A stretch of DNA of 40,409 nucleotides from an uncultured Flavobacteriales bacterium. GTDB taxonomy: Bacteria; Bacteroidota; Bacteroidia; Flavobacteriales_D; Sanyastnellaceae. Position 1 is the first letter of the stretch; each line of letters opens with the position of its first letter. Positions 1-8,400 of the stretch are shown here, one piece after another. The DNA lies in the NCBI GenBank assembly GCA_913041135.1, contig CAJWIF010000007.1, forward strand, positions 1-40,409, in the 5' to 3' direction. The translations under genes and the position numbers were made by a program. The notes under the pieces were generated by a model. That model worked only from the letters and a program-made list of their open reading frames with translations. It was not told the DNA's origin and searched no databases.

Positions 1-1067
1 TGGACGGTACATTGATTGAGACGTACAACACGACCAATAGTACTCTGCAGTCAGCCGATTTCGGCGGATCACCGCGCATTGGGGTGGGCGGAGTGGATTT
101 TGACGCTTGGGGGAATCTGTGGTTTACCAATGCTTACGTGGCTGAACCCTTGCAAGTCCGATTAGCCGATGGCACTTTTATCGCAATGGACATCGGAAAT
201 GCCATGGGAACCAGCGGGTGGATGGGCGACGTTTTGGCCGCTAGAAATGGATACATCTGGTGCATCATGCCGCGGAATCAAGGGCTGCTTGTGTACGACA
301 CCAACCAAACCCCTGGAGACACCTCTGACGACGACTGGCGTTTGCTCACTGACGCAGTCAATCAAGGAGGTTTGCCTTCGGATGACATCTATTCCATCGA
401 AGAGGACCTCGATGGAGAGATTTGGATTGGGACAGCAGCCGGACCTTGTGTGGTCTACCTGCCCAGTAGCGTTTTTGATATTCAGAACTCCAACCCCGTT
501 GCATCGCAAATTTTGATCCAGCAAGATGGGAATTATCAATTGCTGCTTGAAACTGAAATCGTTCGAAGCATTTGCATCGATGGCGGAAATCGGAAGTGGA
601 TTGGGACTCAGAATTCCGGTTTGTACCTGCTCAGTCCGGATGGAGCCACGCAGGAAGCCCATTTCACAGATGAGAATAGCCCGCTTTTGAGCAATGCCAT
701 CTTCGATATCGCAATCAACCATCGCAACGGCGAGACCTTCATTGGAACAGCCCAGGGACTCATGGCATGGCGCAGCGACGCCACTAACTTTGTTGTCGAA
801 ATCGATGCGATTGAGGTCTATCCCAATCCTGTCCGTTCTGACTTCGACGGGTTGATTGCCATCAATGGACTCGCTTATCAATCGACCGTGCACATTACAA
901 CGTCTTCGGGACGTTTAATCGCTATGCTAGAATCCCGAGGAGGACGCGCTGTTTGGGACGGAAAAGACATGAACGGAACCGATGTTCCTCACGGAGTCTA
1001 TGTCATCTGGGCGACCGATTCCAATGGCAATTCTGCAGGAACCACGAAGTTGGCCGTCACACGTTGA
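1..1067 (+). CDS. porZ: PorZ-like type IX secretion protein, C-terminal part (5' end outside window)
   Basis: The frame is open to the left edge, so this is the 3' part (about 354 residues) of a longer gene; the TTG at 12 is not its start. The visible part has beta-propeller blades of the two-component-regulator type, seen as repeated 'IWIGTAAG', 'KWIGTQNSGLY' and 'TFIGTAQGLMAWRSDA' segments. It ends in an uncleaved-looking T9SS C-terminal domain containing 'VYPNPVRSDFDG' and, near the end, 'GVYVIWATDSNGN'. In known PorZ proteins this propeller plus CTD layout and the 'SDAT...PNPVR' junction are characteristic. PorZ is a surface part of the T9SS that delivers A-LPS to the PorU sortase. A generic propeller protein with a sorting signal is the alternative. 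The next gene starts 6 nt downstream on the same strand. Confidence 0.72.
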   Translation, partial: DGTLIETYNTTNSTLQSADFGGSPRIGVGGVDFDAWGNLWFTNAYVAEPLQVRLADGTFIAMDIGNAMGTSGWMGDVLAARNGYIWCIMPRNQGLLVYDTNQTPGDTSDDDWRLLTDAVNQGGLPSDDIYSIEEDLDGEIWIGTAAGPCVVYLPSSVFDIQNSNPVASQILIQQDGNYQLLLETEIVRSICIDGGNRKWIGTQNSGLYLLSPDGATQEAHFTDENSPLLSNAIFDIAINHRNGETFIGTAQGLMAWRSDATNFVVEIDAIEVYPNPVRSDFDGLIAINGLAYQSTVHITTSSGRLIAMLESRGGRAVWDGKDMNGTDVPHGVYVIWATDSNGNSAGTTKLAVTR

Positions 1068-1073
1068 TCACAA

Positions 1074-2276
1074 ATGGCTCGACCCATCAGACTACCCGAT
1101 TCAAAATTGCCCCATGTGAAGACCACAATCTTCACAGAGATGAGCGCAATGGCTGCTAAATATGGCGCACTCAACATGAGTCAAGGGTTTCCCGATTTTG
1201 ACCCCCCGAAAGCACTTCGAACGGCCGTATTTGATGCGATGAACCAAGGGAAAAATCAATATGCCCCGATGGCAGGAGACCGAGATCTTCGTGCTTGGAT
1301 TGCAGGAGAAACCGAAAGCCGAACAGGCCGGTCGTATGATGTCGCCCATGAAATAACTGTCGGCGCCGGTGCGTCGTCGTTATTATTCGCCTCCATACAA
1401 GCCTTTGTGAGACCCGCTGAGGAAGTCATTGTTCTCTCCCCTGCCTACGATTTGTATCAACCAGCCGTAGAATTGGCTGGAGGCACGCTCGTCGTAGTTC
1501 CGCTCAATGCAACCGATTATCATCTTGATCTGCAAGCAATCAAAGCGGCGTTGTCACCATCCACTCGCATGCTCATTCTCAACTTCCCCAACAATCCCAC
1601 AGGAAGTTGTTGGTCGATGGACGACTTGGATGGATTGAGTGCGCTCTTGGTCAATACGGACGTCATCGTCGTAAGCGACGAAGTTTACGGACCGTTGCAA
1701 CACGATGGCCGCAAGGCCCTGAGCGTGTGCCAACACGCGGCGCTCTCCCAACGGGCCTTGATCGCAGCGTCGTTTGGCAAAATCCTGCATGCCACTGGAT
1801 GGAAAATCGGTTACCTATTGGGACCCGCTGAATTGATGCATGAAGTCCGCAAAGTGCACCAATACGATGTCTTTTCAACGGGCGCTCCGATCCAATCTGG
1901 CATCGCAGCCTTTCTGAATAGTCCCGAAGGGAAAGACCACTTGAATGGCTTGCCATCCTTGTATCAAAACAAGCGCGACAGGCTGTTGCAAGGCTTAGCG
2001 GGCAGCCCCTGGAAATGGAGGCCTGCCGAAGCCGGTTTTTTTCAGGTACTCGACTACGGTCAATTTGACGAACGAGACGATCGCACTGTCGTGCAAGCAT
2101 GGTGTCGAAAAGGGGCTGAAGACGGGATCGCGCTGATTCCGCTTTCACCCTTTTATCCAACAGGCATACCGGAAGGACATCCGACCCATCGCATTCGAGT
2201 CTGCTTTGCCAAAAACGACAACACGCTGGACGAGGCTATTCGGCGCTTGCTCATCATCTCCAATCTCGTGTCATGA
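1074..2276 (+). CDS. PLP-dependent methionine (glutamine-type) aminotransferase, YbdL-like
   Basis: This is a fold-type I class I/II aminotransferase of 400 residues, normal for the family. Visible motifs are 'NNPTG' at 173-177, the PLP-phenol Asp in 'SDEVY' (D202, Y205), the Schiff-base lysine K236 in 'SFGK', the 'GWKIGY' that follows it, and the substrate-carboxylate Arg region 'HRIRVCFAK' near the C-terminus. The N-terminal 'LNMSQGFPDFDPP' resembles YbdL/kynurenine aminotransferase-type enzymes that use methionine, glutamine or aromatic amino acids. The stop codon overlaps the ATG of the omega-amidase gene (ATGA), so the two are probably translationally coupled. That pairing suggests a transaminase making alpha-ketoglutaramate from glutamine. 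The substrate is inferred; kynurenine aminotransferase activity is possible. Confidence 0.87.
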   Translation: MARPIRLPDSKLPHVKTTIFTEMSAMAAKYGALNMSQGFPDFDPPKALRTAVFDAMNQGKNQYAPMAGDRDLRAWIAGETESRTGRSYDVAHEITVGAGASSLLFASIQAFVRPAEEVIVLSPAYDLYQPAVELAGGTLVVVPLNATDYHLDLQAIKAALSPSTRMLILNFPNNPTGSCWSMDDLDGLSALLVNTDVIVVSDEVYGPLQHDGRKALSVCQHAALSQRALIAASFGKILHATGWKIGYLLGPAELMHEVRKVHQYDVFSTGAPIQSGIAAFLNSPEGKDHLNGLPSLYQNKRDRLLQGLAGSPWKWRPAEAGFFQVLDYGQFDERDDRTVVQAWCRKGAEDGIALIPLSPFYPTGIPEGHPTHRIRVCFAKNDNTLDEAIRRLLIISNLVS

Positions 2277-3094
2277 AGCCCGCAGTTGACCTCAACATTG
2301 CCTTGCTTCAATTGGACCTGATCTGGGAAAACCCTGACGCCAATATCGCCGCAATCGACGTCATGATGTGTGATCCGCAAATCGATTCGGAAGCCTGCGA
2401 TATCCTTGTATTACCGGAAATGTGGGCCACTGGCTTTACGATGAACCCTGCACAACAAGGGCTTCCCTGGAGCACGTCATGTGCGCATTCTCCAGAAACA
2501 TGGCCAGCACCTCTTCACGCCATGCAACGGTGGAGTCGGCAGCACGATACCGCCGTAGTCGGAAGCCTATCGTGCAATTTATTGGATGAAGGTCGCTGTG
2601 TCAATCGTTGTTTTTTCATGACTCCCGATGGTCTGAAAGGGTGGTATGACAAAAGACATTTGTTCCGTTTTGCTGGCGAAGATGCGTCGTATAGCCCCGG
2701 AGCAGAACACGTGATCATCCCATGGCGCGGCTGGAACGTCTTATTGCAAATCTGTTACGATTTACGTTTTCCAGAATCCAGTCGCAATGATGGCGATTCG
2801 CCTTACGACCTCGCTCTCTATGTTGCCAATTGGCCTGAAGTTCGCACATCCGCTTGGAAAACGCTGCTCCAGGCTCGTGCCATAGAAAACCAGGCGTATG
2901 TAGGCGGAGTGAACCGCATCGGGGTCGATGCCAATGGAATCAATCACAGTGGATCAAGTGCCATTCACCACCCGAAAGGCCAACTTCTCGCGACCTCAAC
3001 GCGTCAAGAAACTCACTGGGTGAGTGCGACACTGAGCAAAACGGAATTGAACGATTACCGAAACCGCTTCCCCGTTCTGCGAGACGTCATTTAA
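2273..3094 (+). CDS. Omega-amidase, carbon-nitrogen hydrolase family (YafV/Nit2-like)
   Basis: A nitrilase-superfamily amidase of 273 residues. The catalytic triad is visible: E49 in 'LVLPEMWATGF', K127 in 'GWYDKRHLFRF' and C161 in 'LLQICYDLRFPE'. The wording around each residue matches YafV/Nit2 omega-amidases, which hydrolyse alpha-ketoglutaramate (or alpha-ketosuccinamate) to the 2-oxoacid and ammonia. The start ATG lies within the aminotransferase stop (ATGA). With a glutamine-using transaminase just upstream, the amidase would pull the transamination forward; this is known for methionine salvage enzymes and is inferred here. The gene converges on the acyl-CoA dehydrogenase gene with a 10-nt gap and no visible terminator hairpin. 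Confidence 0.9.
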   Translation: MKPAVDLNIALLQLDLIWENPDANIAAIDVMMCDPQIDSEACDILVLPEMWATGFTMNPAQQGLPWSTSCAHSPETWPAPLHAMQRWSRQHDTAVVGSLSCNLLDEGRCVNRCFFMTPDGLKGWYDKRHLFRFAGEDASYSPGAEHVIIPWRGWNVLLQICYDLRFPESSRNDGDSPYDLALYVANWPEVRTSAWKTLLQARAIENQAYVGGVNRIGVDANGINHSGSSAIHHPKGQLLATSTRQETHWVSATLSKTELNDYRNRFPVLRDVI

Positions 3095-3104
3095 TCGTTT
3101 GTGA

Positions 3105-4283
3105 TCAGACGAATGCGTTCAAGCCCGTGACGTCCAAGCCCGTAATCAGCAAGTGAATGTCGTGCGTTCCTTCATAGGTCACCACAGATTCTAAATTCAT
3201 CATGTGACGCATGATCGGATATTCTCCGGTGATGCCCATTCCACCCAACATTTGTCGTGCGTCCCGAGCGATCGTCAATGCCATGTCCACATTGTTGCGC
3301 TTGGCCATCGAAATCTGAGCTGAGGTAGCCGTACCCGCATCACGCATTTGACCTAGGCGCAGCGTGAGCAATTGAGCCTTGGTGATCTCCGTAATCATCT
3401 CAGCCAACTTCTTTTGTTGTAACTGAAATTGGCCAATGGGGCGATCAAATTGAATGCGCTCTTTCGCATACCGCAAGGCGGTGTCATAACAATCTAACGC
3501 CGCACCGATCGCGCCCCACGCAATGCCATAACGAGCGGAATCCAGGCAGCTCAATGGAGCTCCCAATCCGTCTTTCCCAGGCAAGATATTCGTCTTTGGC
3601 ACCCGGACATTGTCAAAAATCAACTCCCCTGTATCAGAAGCCCGTAAACTCCATTTTCCATGCATGGTCGGCGTTGTAAACCCTTCCATTCCACGCTCCA
3701 CAAGAACTCCGGTGATCCGTCCTGCTTCGCTTTTTGCCCACACAACGGCAACATCTGCAAAGGGTGCGTTTGAGATCCACATCTTCGCTCCATTGAGAAT
3801 GATGTCGTCGCCATCCTCTTTGAAGTGTGTGGTCATGCCTCCAGGATTCGAACCGTGGTCTGGTTCAGTCAATCCAAAGCAACCCATCATTTCGCCTGTT
3901 GCAAGCTTGGGTAAGAACTTTTGCTTTTGCTCTTCGCTGCCATAACGCCAAATGGGATACATCACCAAACTGCTCTGAACAGACGCCGTTGAGCGCAATC
4001 CACTGTCGCAACGCTCCAGCTCTTGCATGATCAAACCGTAACTGATTTGGTCCAAACCAGGGCCTCCATATTCTTCAGGAATGTATGGGCCAAAGGCTCC
4101 TATTTCGCCAAGGCCTGGGAGGAGGTGACGCGGGAATATGCACTTTTCTGCAGCATCCTCAATGATGGGACTCACTTCCTTTTTGACCCAAGCGCGAGCA
4201 GTTTCACGAATGAGTTTGTGCTCTTCCGTGAGCATCTCGTCCATCATATAGTAATCGTGGCCTTGGTAGAGATCAGTCCGCAT
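3105..4283 (-). CDS. gcdH: Glutaryl-CoA dehydrogenase (acyl-CoA dehydrogenase family)
   Basis: A 392-residue FAD-dependent acyl-CoA dehydrogenase with N-terminal, middle beta-barrel and C-terminal helical domains. Several stretches read like glutaryl-CoA dehydrogenases rather than generic ones: 'RSTASVQSSLVM', 'GCFGLTEPDHGSNP', 'GKWSLRAS' and the C-terminal 'YEGTHDIH' containing the likely catalytic base E371. The family oxidises and decarboxylates glutaryl-CoA to crotonyl-CoA in lysine and tryptophan degradation. Length is typical. It is a single transcription unit: a TAnnTTTG box lies 29 nt before the ATG, and rnhA ends just upstream on the same strand. Two kynurenine-pathway genes elsewhere in the window (kynU and nbaC) make a tryptophan-catabolic role attractive, but that link is inferred. 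Confidence 0.9.
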   Translation of the reverse strand: MRTDLYQGHDYYMMDEMLTEEHKLIRETARAWVKKEVSPIIEDAAEKCIFPRHLLPGLGEIGAFGPYIPEEYGGPGLDQISYGLIMQELERCDSGLRSTASVQSSLVMYPIWRYGSEEQKQKFLPKLATGEMMGCFGLTEPDHGSNPGGMTTHFKEDGDDIILNGAKMWISNAPFADVAVVWAKSEAGRITGVLVERGMEGFTTPTMHGKWSLRASDTGELIFDNVRVPKTNILPGKDGLGAPLSCLDSARYGIAWGAIGAALDCYDTALRYAKERIQFDRPIGQFQLQQKKLAEMITEITKAQLLTLRLGQMRDAGTATSAQISMAKRNNVDMALTIARDARQMLGGMGITGEYPIMRHMMNLESVVTYEGTHDIHLLITGLDVTGLNAFV

Positions 4284-4312
4284 CGTTTCAATCGGTTATT
4301 GCGTTGAGCGTA

Positions 4313-4320
4313 CAAAGATA
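4313..4320 (-). promoter_or_regulatory. -7 promoter box TATCTTTG before gcdH
   Basis: On the minus strand this reads TATCTTTG, a perfect match to the Bacteroidota -7 consensus TAnnTTTG. It ends 29 nt before the gcdH ATG, giving a short leader. No convincing -33 TTG element is visible upstream. Confidence 0.6.
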
Positions 4321-4359
4321 CGCAGCAGGTCTCGAAGATGGCTTGCTTGCCGGCCCTGT

Positions 4360-4821
4360 TCAGGCAGTTGACGCCTCGTATGCTGCATCAACGAGCAAAG
4401 AACCCTTTTGATATGCGGCTACAGCCAATTGATCCACATGTTCGTTGTATGGGTTCCCTGCGTGGCCTTTAACCCAATGAAAAACAACGTTATGCTGGCG
4501 GTATATCACCAGAAATCGCTTCCACAAATCGGGATTCTTTTTGTTGAGATATCCCTTCTTCTCCCAATTCATAACCCAACGCTTTTCTACCGCATCGACG
4601 ACATACTTCGAATCCGAATAGACATCCACCTCCATTCCAGGCTTGTTGAGGGCCTCCAATGCCGTGATCACCGCCAACAACTCCATGCGGTTATTGGTCG
4701 TTAGGCGGAAGCCCCCACTTAACTCCTTTCGATGCTCTCCATACATCAGAAGGGCCCCGTAGCCTCCTGGTCCGGGATTCCCACTTGCTCCACCATCCGT
4801 ATAGATTTGAACCCGTGCCAT
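4360..4821 (-). CDS. rnhA: Ribonuclease HI
   Basis: RNase HI cleaves the RNA strand of RNA-DNA hybrids. With the ATG at 4821 the protein has 153 residues, close to E. coli RNase HI (155). All catalytic residues are present: D9 in 'TDGGASGNPGPGG', E47 in 'NNRMELLA', D70 in 'YSDSKYV', H120 in 'VKGHAGNPYNE' and D130 in 'VDQLA'. The frame can be extended to a TTG at 4833, but the ATG fits family N-termini better ('MARVQIYTDGG'). It is the last gene of the GT117-purN-rnhA run, 12 nt behind the purN stop. Confidence 0.96.
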   Translation of the reverse strand: MARVQIYTDGGASGNPGPGGYGALLMYGEHRKELSGGFRLTTNNRMELLAVITALEALNKPGMEVDVYSDSKYVVDAVEKRWVMNWEKKGYLNKKNPDLWKRFLVIYRQHNVVFHWVKGHAGNPYNEHVDQLAVAAYQKGSLLVDAAYEASTA

Positions 4822-4833
4822 AAAGCGTATCAA

Positions 4834-5472
4834 TTAAATTTCCTTGAAGATGCGCGGCTCCTCCCCGGATTGAGCTACCGATTCTCGGATCACATGCTCC
4901 AATACATCCGCATAGTACCGGTGTTCCAACGTCAACACCTTGGCCCCGATTGTTTCTGGAGTATCCCCAGCTTCCAACTGACAGGATGCCTGAAAGAGAA
5001 TGTCTCCTTCGTCGTAATCAGCACTTACCCAATGCACAGTCATGCCTGACTCCAATTCTCCCGCTTTGGCAACCGCAGCATGCACATGATGCCCGTACAT
5101 TCCCTTGCCGCCGTATTTCGGCAACAATGCGGGGTGGACATTGATCAGGCGATGCTCAAATGCGGCAATCATTTCAAGAGGAATGTGCAGCAAGAAACCC
5201 GCCAAAGCAATCCAATCTACACCGGCCTCTTGCAACTGACGCGTGACTTTACCAGCGCGCAAATCGTCGCGACTAAAACGCACGGTTTCCAAACCAAAGG
5301 CTTTGGATTTTTCATAAATCCCCGCGTCTTCCGGTGAGCGATTGCACCCTACAAAAACCACCTCGGCTTCTGTATGGAGCTCAAAATGACCCATCAATAC
5401 AGCTGCGTTCGAGCCGGAGCCCGAAGTCAAAATAGCGATGCGCCGTTTGCGAACTGTTTGGGGTTCATTCAC
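4834..5472 (-). CDS. purN: Phosphoribosylglycinamide formyltransferase (GART)
   Basis: Transfers a formyl group from 10-formyltetrahydrofolate to GAR in purine synthesis. The protein has 212 residues. It has the N-terminal phosphate-binding 'LTSGSGSN', the catalytic N111 and H113 in 'INVHPALLPKYGGKGMYG', and the acidic residue D154 in 'ADYDEGDI'. The 'KYGGKGMYG' form of the loop is common in Bacteroidota PurN. The only in-frame start that gives a full N-terminus is GTG at 5472; a nearby ATG at 5468 is out of frame. The gene begins 3 nt after the stop of the upstream GT117 gene, so it depends on that operon's promoter and coupling. Confidence 0.96.
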   Translation of the reverse strand: MNEPQTVRKRRIAILTSGSGSNAAVLMGHFELHTEAEVVFVGCNRSPEDAGIYEKSKAFGLETVRFSRDDLRAGKVTRQLQEAGVDWIALAGFLLHIPLEMIAAFEHRLINVHPALLPKYGGKGMYGHHVHAAVAKAGELESGMTVHWVSADYDEGDILFQASCQLEAGDTPETIGAKVLTLEHRYYADVLEHVIRESVAQSGEEPRIFKEI

Positions 5473-5475
5473 GGA

Positions 5476-8400
5476 TCAAAAGTCATACGAGCCCAGATCG
5501 TAGAACGACCGTTCCGTGGCTTGAATCATTTCCTCCAATGCCTGCATCTCACGCGTCAATTCCGATGAAAGCGAGTCATCCTTCAAAAAGATATCCGCTG
5601 TCTGCACCATCAATTCCGCAACTTGCTTGGACAATTGACGGTCTCTTCGAACTGCATCAAACTGTGATCGCTCCAAAGAATGGAAATAGCGCAAGTCATC
5701 GGCTTGGATATCAAACAACCGGCGGGTCAGGTGCTTTCCTAGCTCCTTTGCACGTGCACGGCGTTCGTCAGACAACTCATAAATCACTATCCCTGGCGCA
5801 GCCTCCGTAGCCGCCATTTCTAGCAAACCACTTTGAACAGACAACAGAACCCTTCCCAAGGGGACATTTTCTTCTGGCATGACCGTCAACACCTTATCGA
5901 AAATATCCAATGCGCGATCGGCATCACCATCTCGCAGCAGCTGATCGCCAAGATTGGCCATTTGCAATCTGAAATTGGTCACCATGCGGCGATTGTTTTC
6001 ATCCATGTAAACACCATCTTCCAAGTTATCCATCCCGCCCCAATGCCATTTATTCATGACATTGTCATACATGATCTCGGTGGAAACACCGCCAAACATA
6101 TTCGGGTTATCGTTCTTCGGGTAGCGCAGTGGTACCAGTCGATAAGCCAATCCTTCGAGGCGGAAATGCTCCTCCAATCCCATGTAACTGTCCGGACCCG
6201 TTGTCACAGCGAAATACACTGGTCGCTCCCAGTTGTTGTTGCGAAGCAGGTCCAATACAGCAAATTGATTCTTCAGGATATAGCCCTTTGGATTGCCTTT
6301 TTCATCGGTCAAAGTCCAGTCAATGTAATCCAACCTGGACTTCATCTCTTCCGCATTGAGAACACCATGCCGCGCTATATCCGCGCTATCGGCCATGATC
6401 CGGAAACTATTCGAAGGCAATACTGAATAGGACTTTCCAGCCCCATAGTCCCGCTTGCGATCATCGTCTAATGCCGTTTCCATGGCTTGATTCAAATCCA
6501 TGTAAGGCTTGTTTGTATCCTTGGGAGGATCCAAGATCACGATGTCCCGTGTTCCTTGACGGTATTTTTCTTCGTCCATGCGAATCGGCAAAGGAGCGCT
6601 CTCATACGCTCGACGCTTCATCTGGTCAATGTACCAATCCGTATTGAGCAAGCTCAAATTGCAAATGCGAACGTCCGTGCGGTAGCCTTCGACTTCCTGT
6701 ACATACCATAGGGGGAATGTATCGTTGTCTCCGTTGGTAAAGAGGATGGCGTTGGGCGCCAATGAATCCATGTAGTTTTTCGCAAAATCCACGCCGGTGG
6801 TCCGGTGAGCCCGGCTGTGGTCGTCCCATCCTTCACTTGCCATAAGCGCAGGCACCAGAAGTCCAATGACCACCAAAATCTGAGCACGCAATGCTTCATT
6901 CAATGCCCCTTTGTTCATTGCCCAAGCCAAGGCTAGAAGGCCTCCTCCCACCACGCTCAAAAACAGCACAGAATAGCTCAACGCGTGGCCCCCTCCAGCA
7001 AAGGATTCCGTCGCGAACAGGATAAGACCTGCTGCCAGCCCCGCTCCAGCAATCTGCCCCAATTGCTTCAACTCCAACTTACGAGACGCTTCAAAGAGGG
7101 CCATAATCCCCAATCCGATCCACATCGCGAAGGCGTAAAATGAACCAACGAAAGCATAGTCACGCTCACGTGGTTGATAGGGGTATTGGTTGAGGTAGAC
7201 CACAATGGCCAGTCCCGTCATCACAAACAACAAAGCAACAACCAAGAATTGCCGAGGATCCCGAACTGCTTGAAAAATAAAACCGAGCAAACCAAGTAGC
7301 AGAGGCAGGTAAAAGAAGTGGTTGTGGGCCTTGTTGTTGTCCCGTTGCTTTGAGAGTGCGCTTCTATTTCCAAGACGCTCTTCATCAATGACATCAATTC
7401 CCGTCAGCCAATTGCCCTCCATAAAGTCCCCGTGTCCTTGCACATCACTTTGTTTTCCGGAGTAATTCCACAGGAAATAACGGAAATACATCCACCCCAC
7501 TTGGTAGTCCGTGAAAAATCTAAGGTTTTCCAATTGCGACGGCTTCTGTTTCTCGACCACCCGATCCAATGCACCTTCAAATTGACGGACAAGTCGGACA
7601 TCCTCTGAAGACCCGGTCTGATTTGCACGTCTTGTGGCCGATCTGATCTGCGATTCGAGTTGGCTTCGCTGATTGTCCAACCCCGCAACATATTCCTTTC
7701 CTCGACTGAGGCCCGACTCCAAGGCATTGACGATGTAACTCGCCAAGGTTTGAACCATCGAATCGTCCGTGAGGGGCGCCCGATTCATCTGACCAGTCTC
7801 CGGATTTCGAACCAAAACCTCTGTAGCAGATGCCACCTCAAAGTTCTCTTCAAAACGCAGCCCATATTGCTTGAACAACGCATTCAAAGCCCGAGTTAGT
7901 TCGGCCGTTGTCATCCCTCCTTTCAAATAGGCCGTCGCCAGATGCTGTTCAAAACCATCGCGGGACATGAGTCCTTTCGCTAACGGGCTCCTGAATGCAC
8001 TGATTTCGTTGTACCCCTTGTAATTGCTCCAACTCTTGTATGCTTGAACGTGATTTCCTTGCGTGGAATACATCCGTGGAAAGAGCATGGTATAGCGGGA
8101 GTCAAAATTGGGTTTACTTCCTTTTTTCTCTCCGCTGTCAACATATTCCTCGACAATCCGCATGCGATCACTGCCGTTTTCAGTCATCCATGAAAGGGCC
8201 CCTGATTCGGAACGAAATGACTTGACACGCACGTCACGGCCTCGTTTTTCGTACACGCTAAAACTCTTCACAAAGGTTGCGCGGCCGTCGGAATACGGCG
8301 TCGTCATGTCCGTCGGAGAGCCCCAGAACTGACCGGTCGCAAGCGGACGGTCTCCATATTGCTCTCGATTCAAATAGGACACCAAGGCAAACAAATCTTC

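Noticed and set aside
162-893. Long minus-strand frame opposite porZ (243 codons)
   Set aside because: It lies wholly antisense to a clear beta-propeller/CTD coding sequence and its translation has no recognisable domain.
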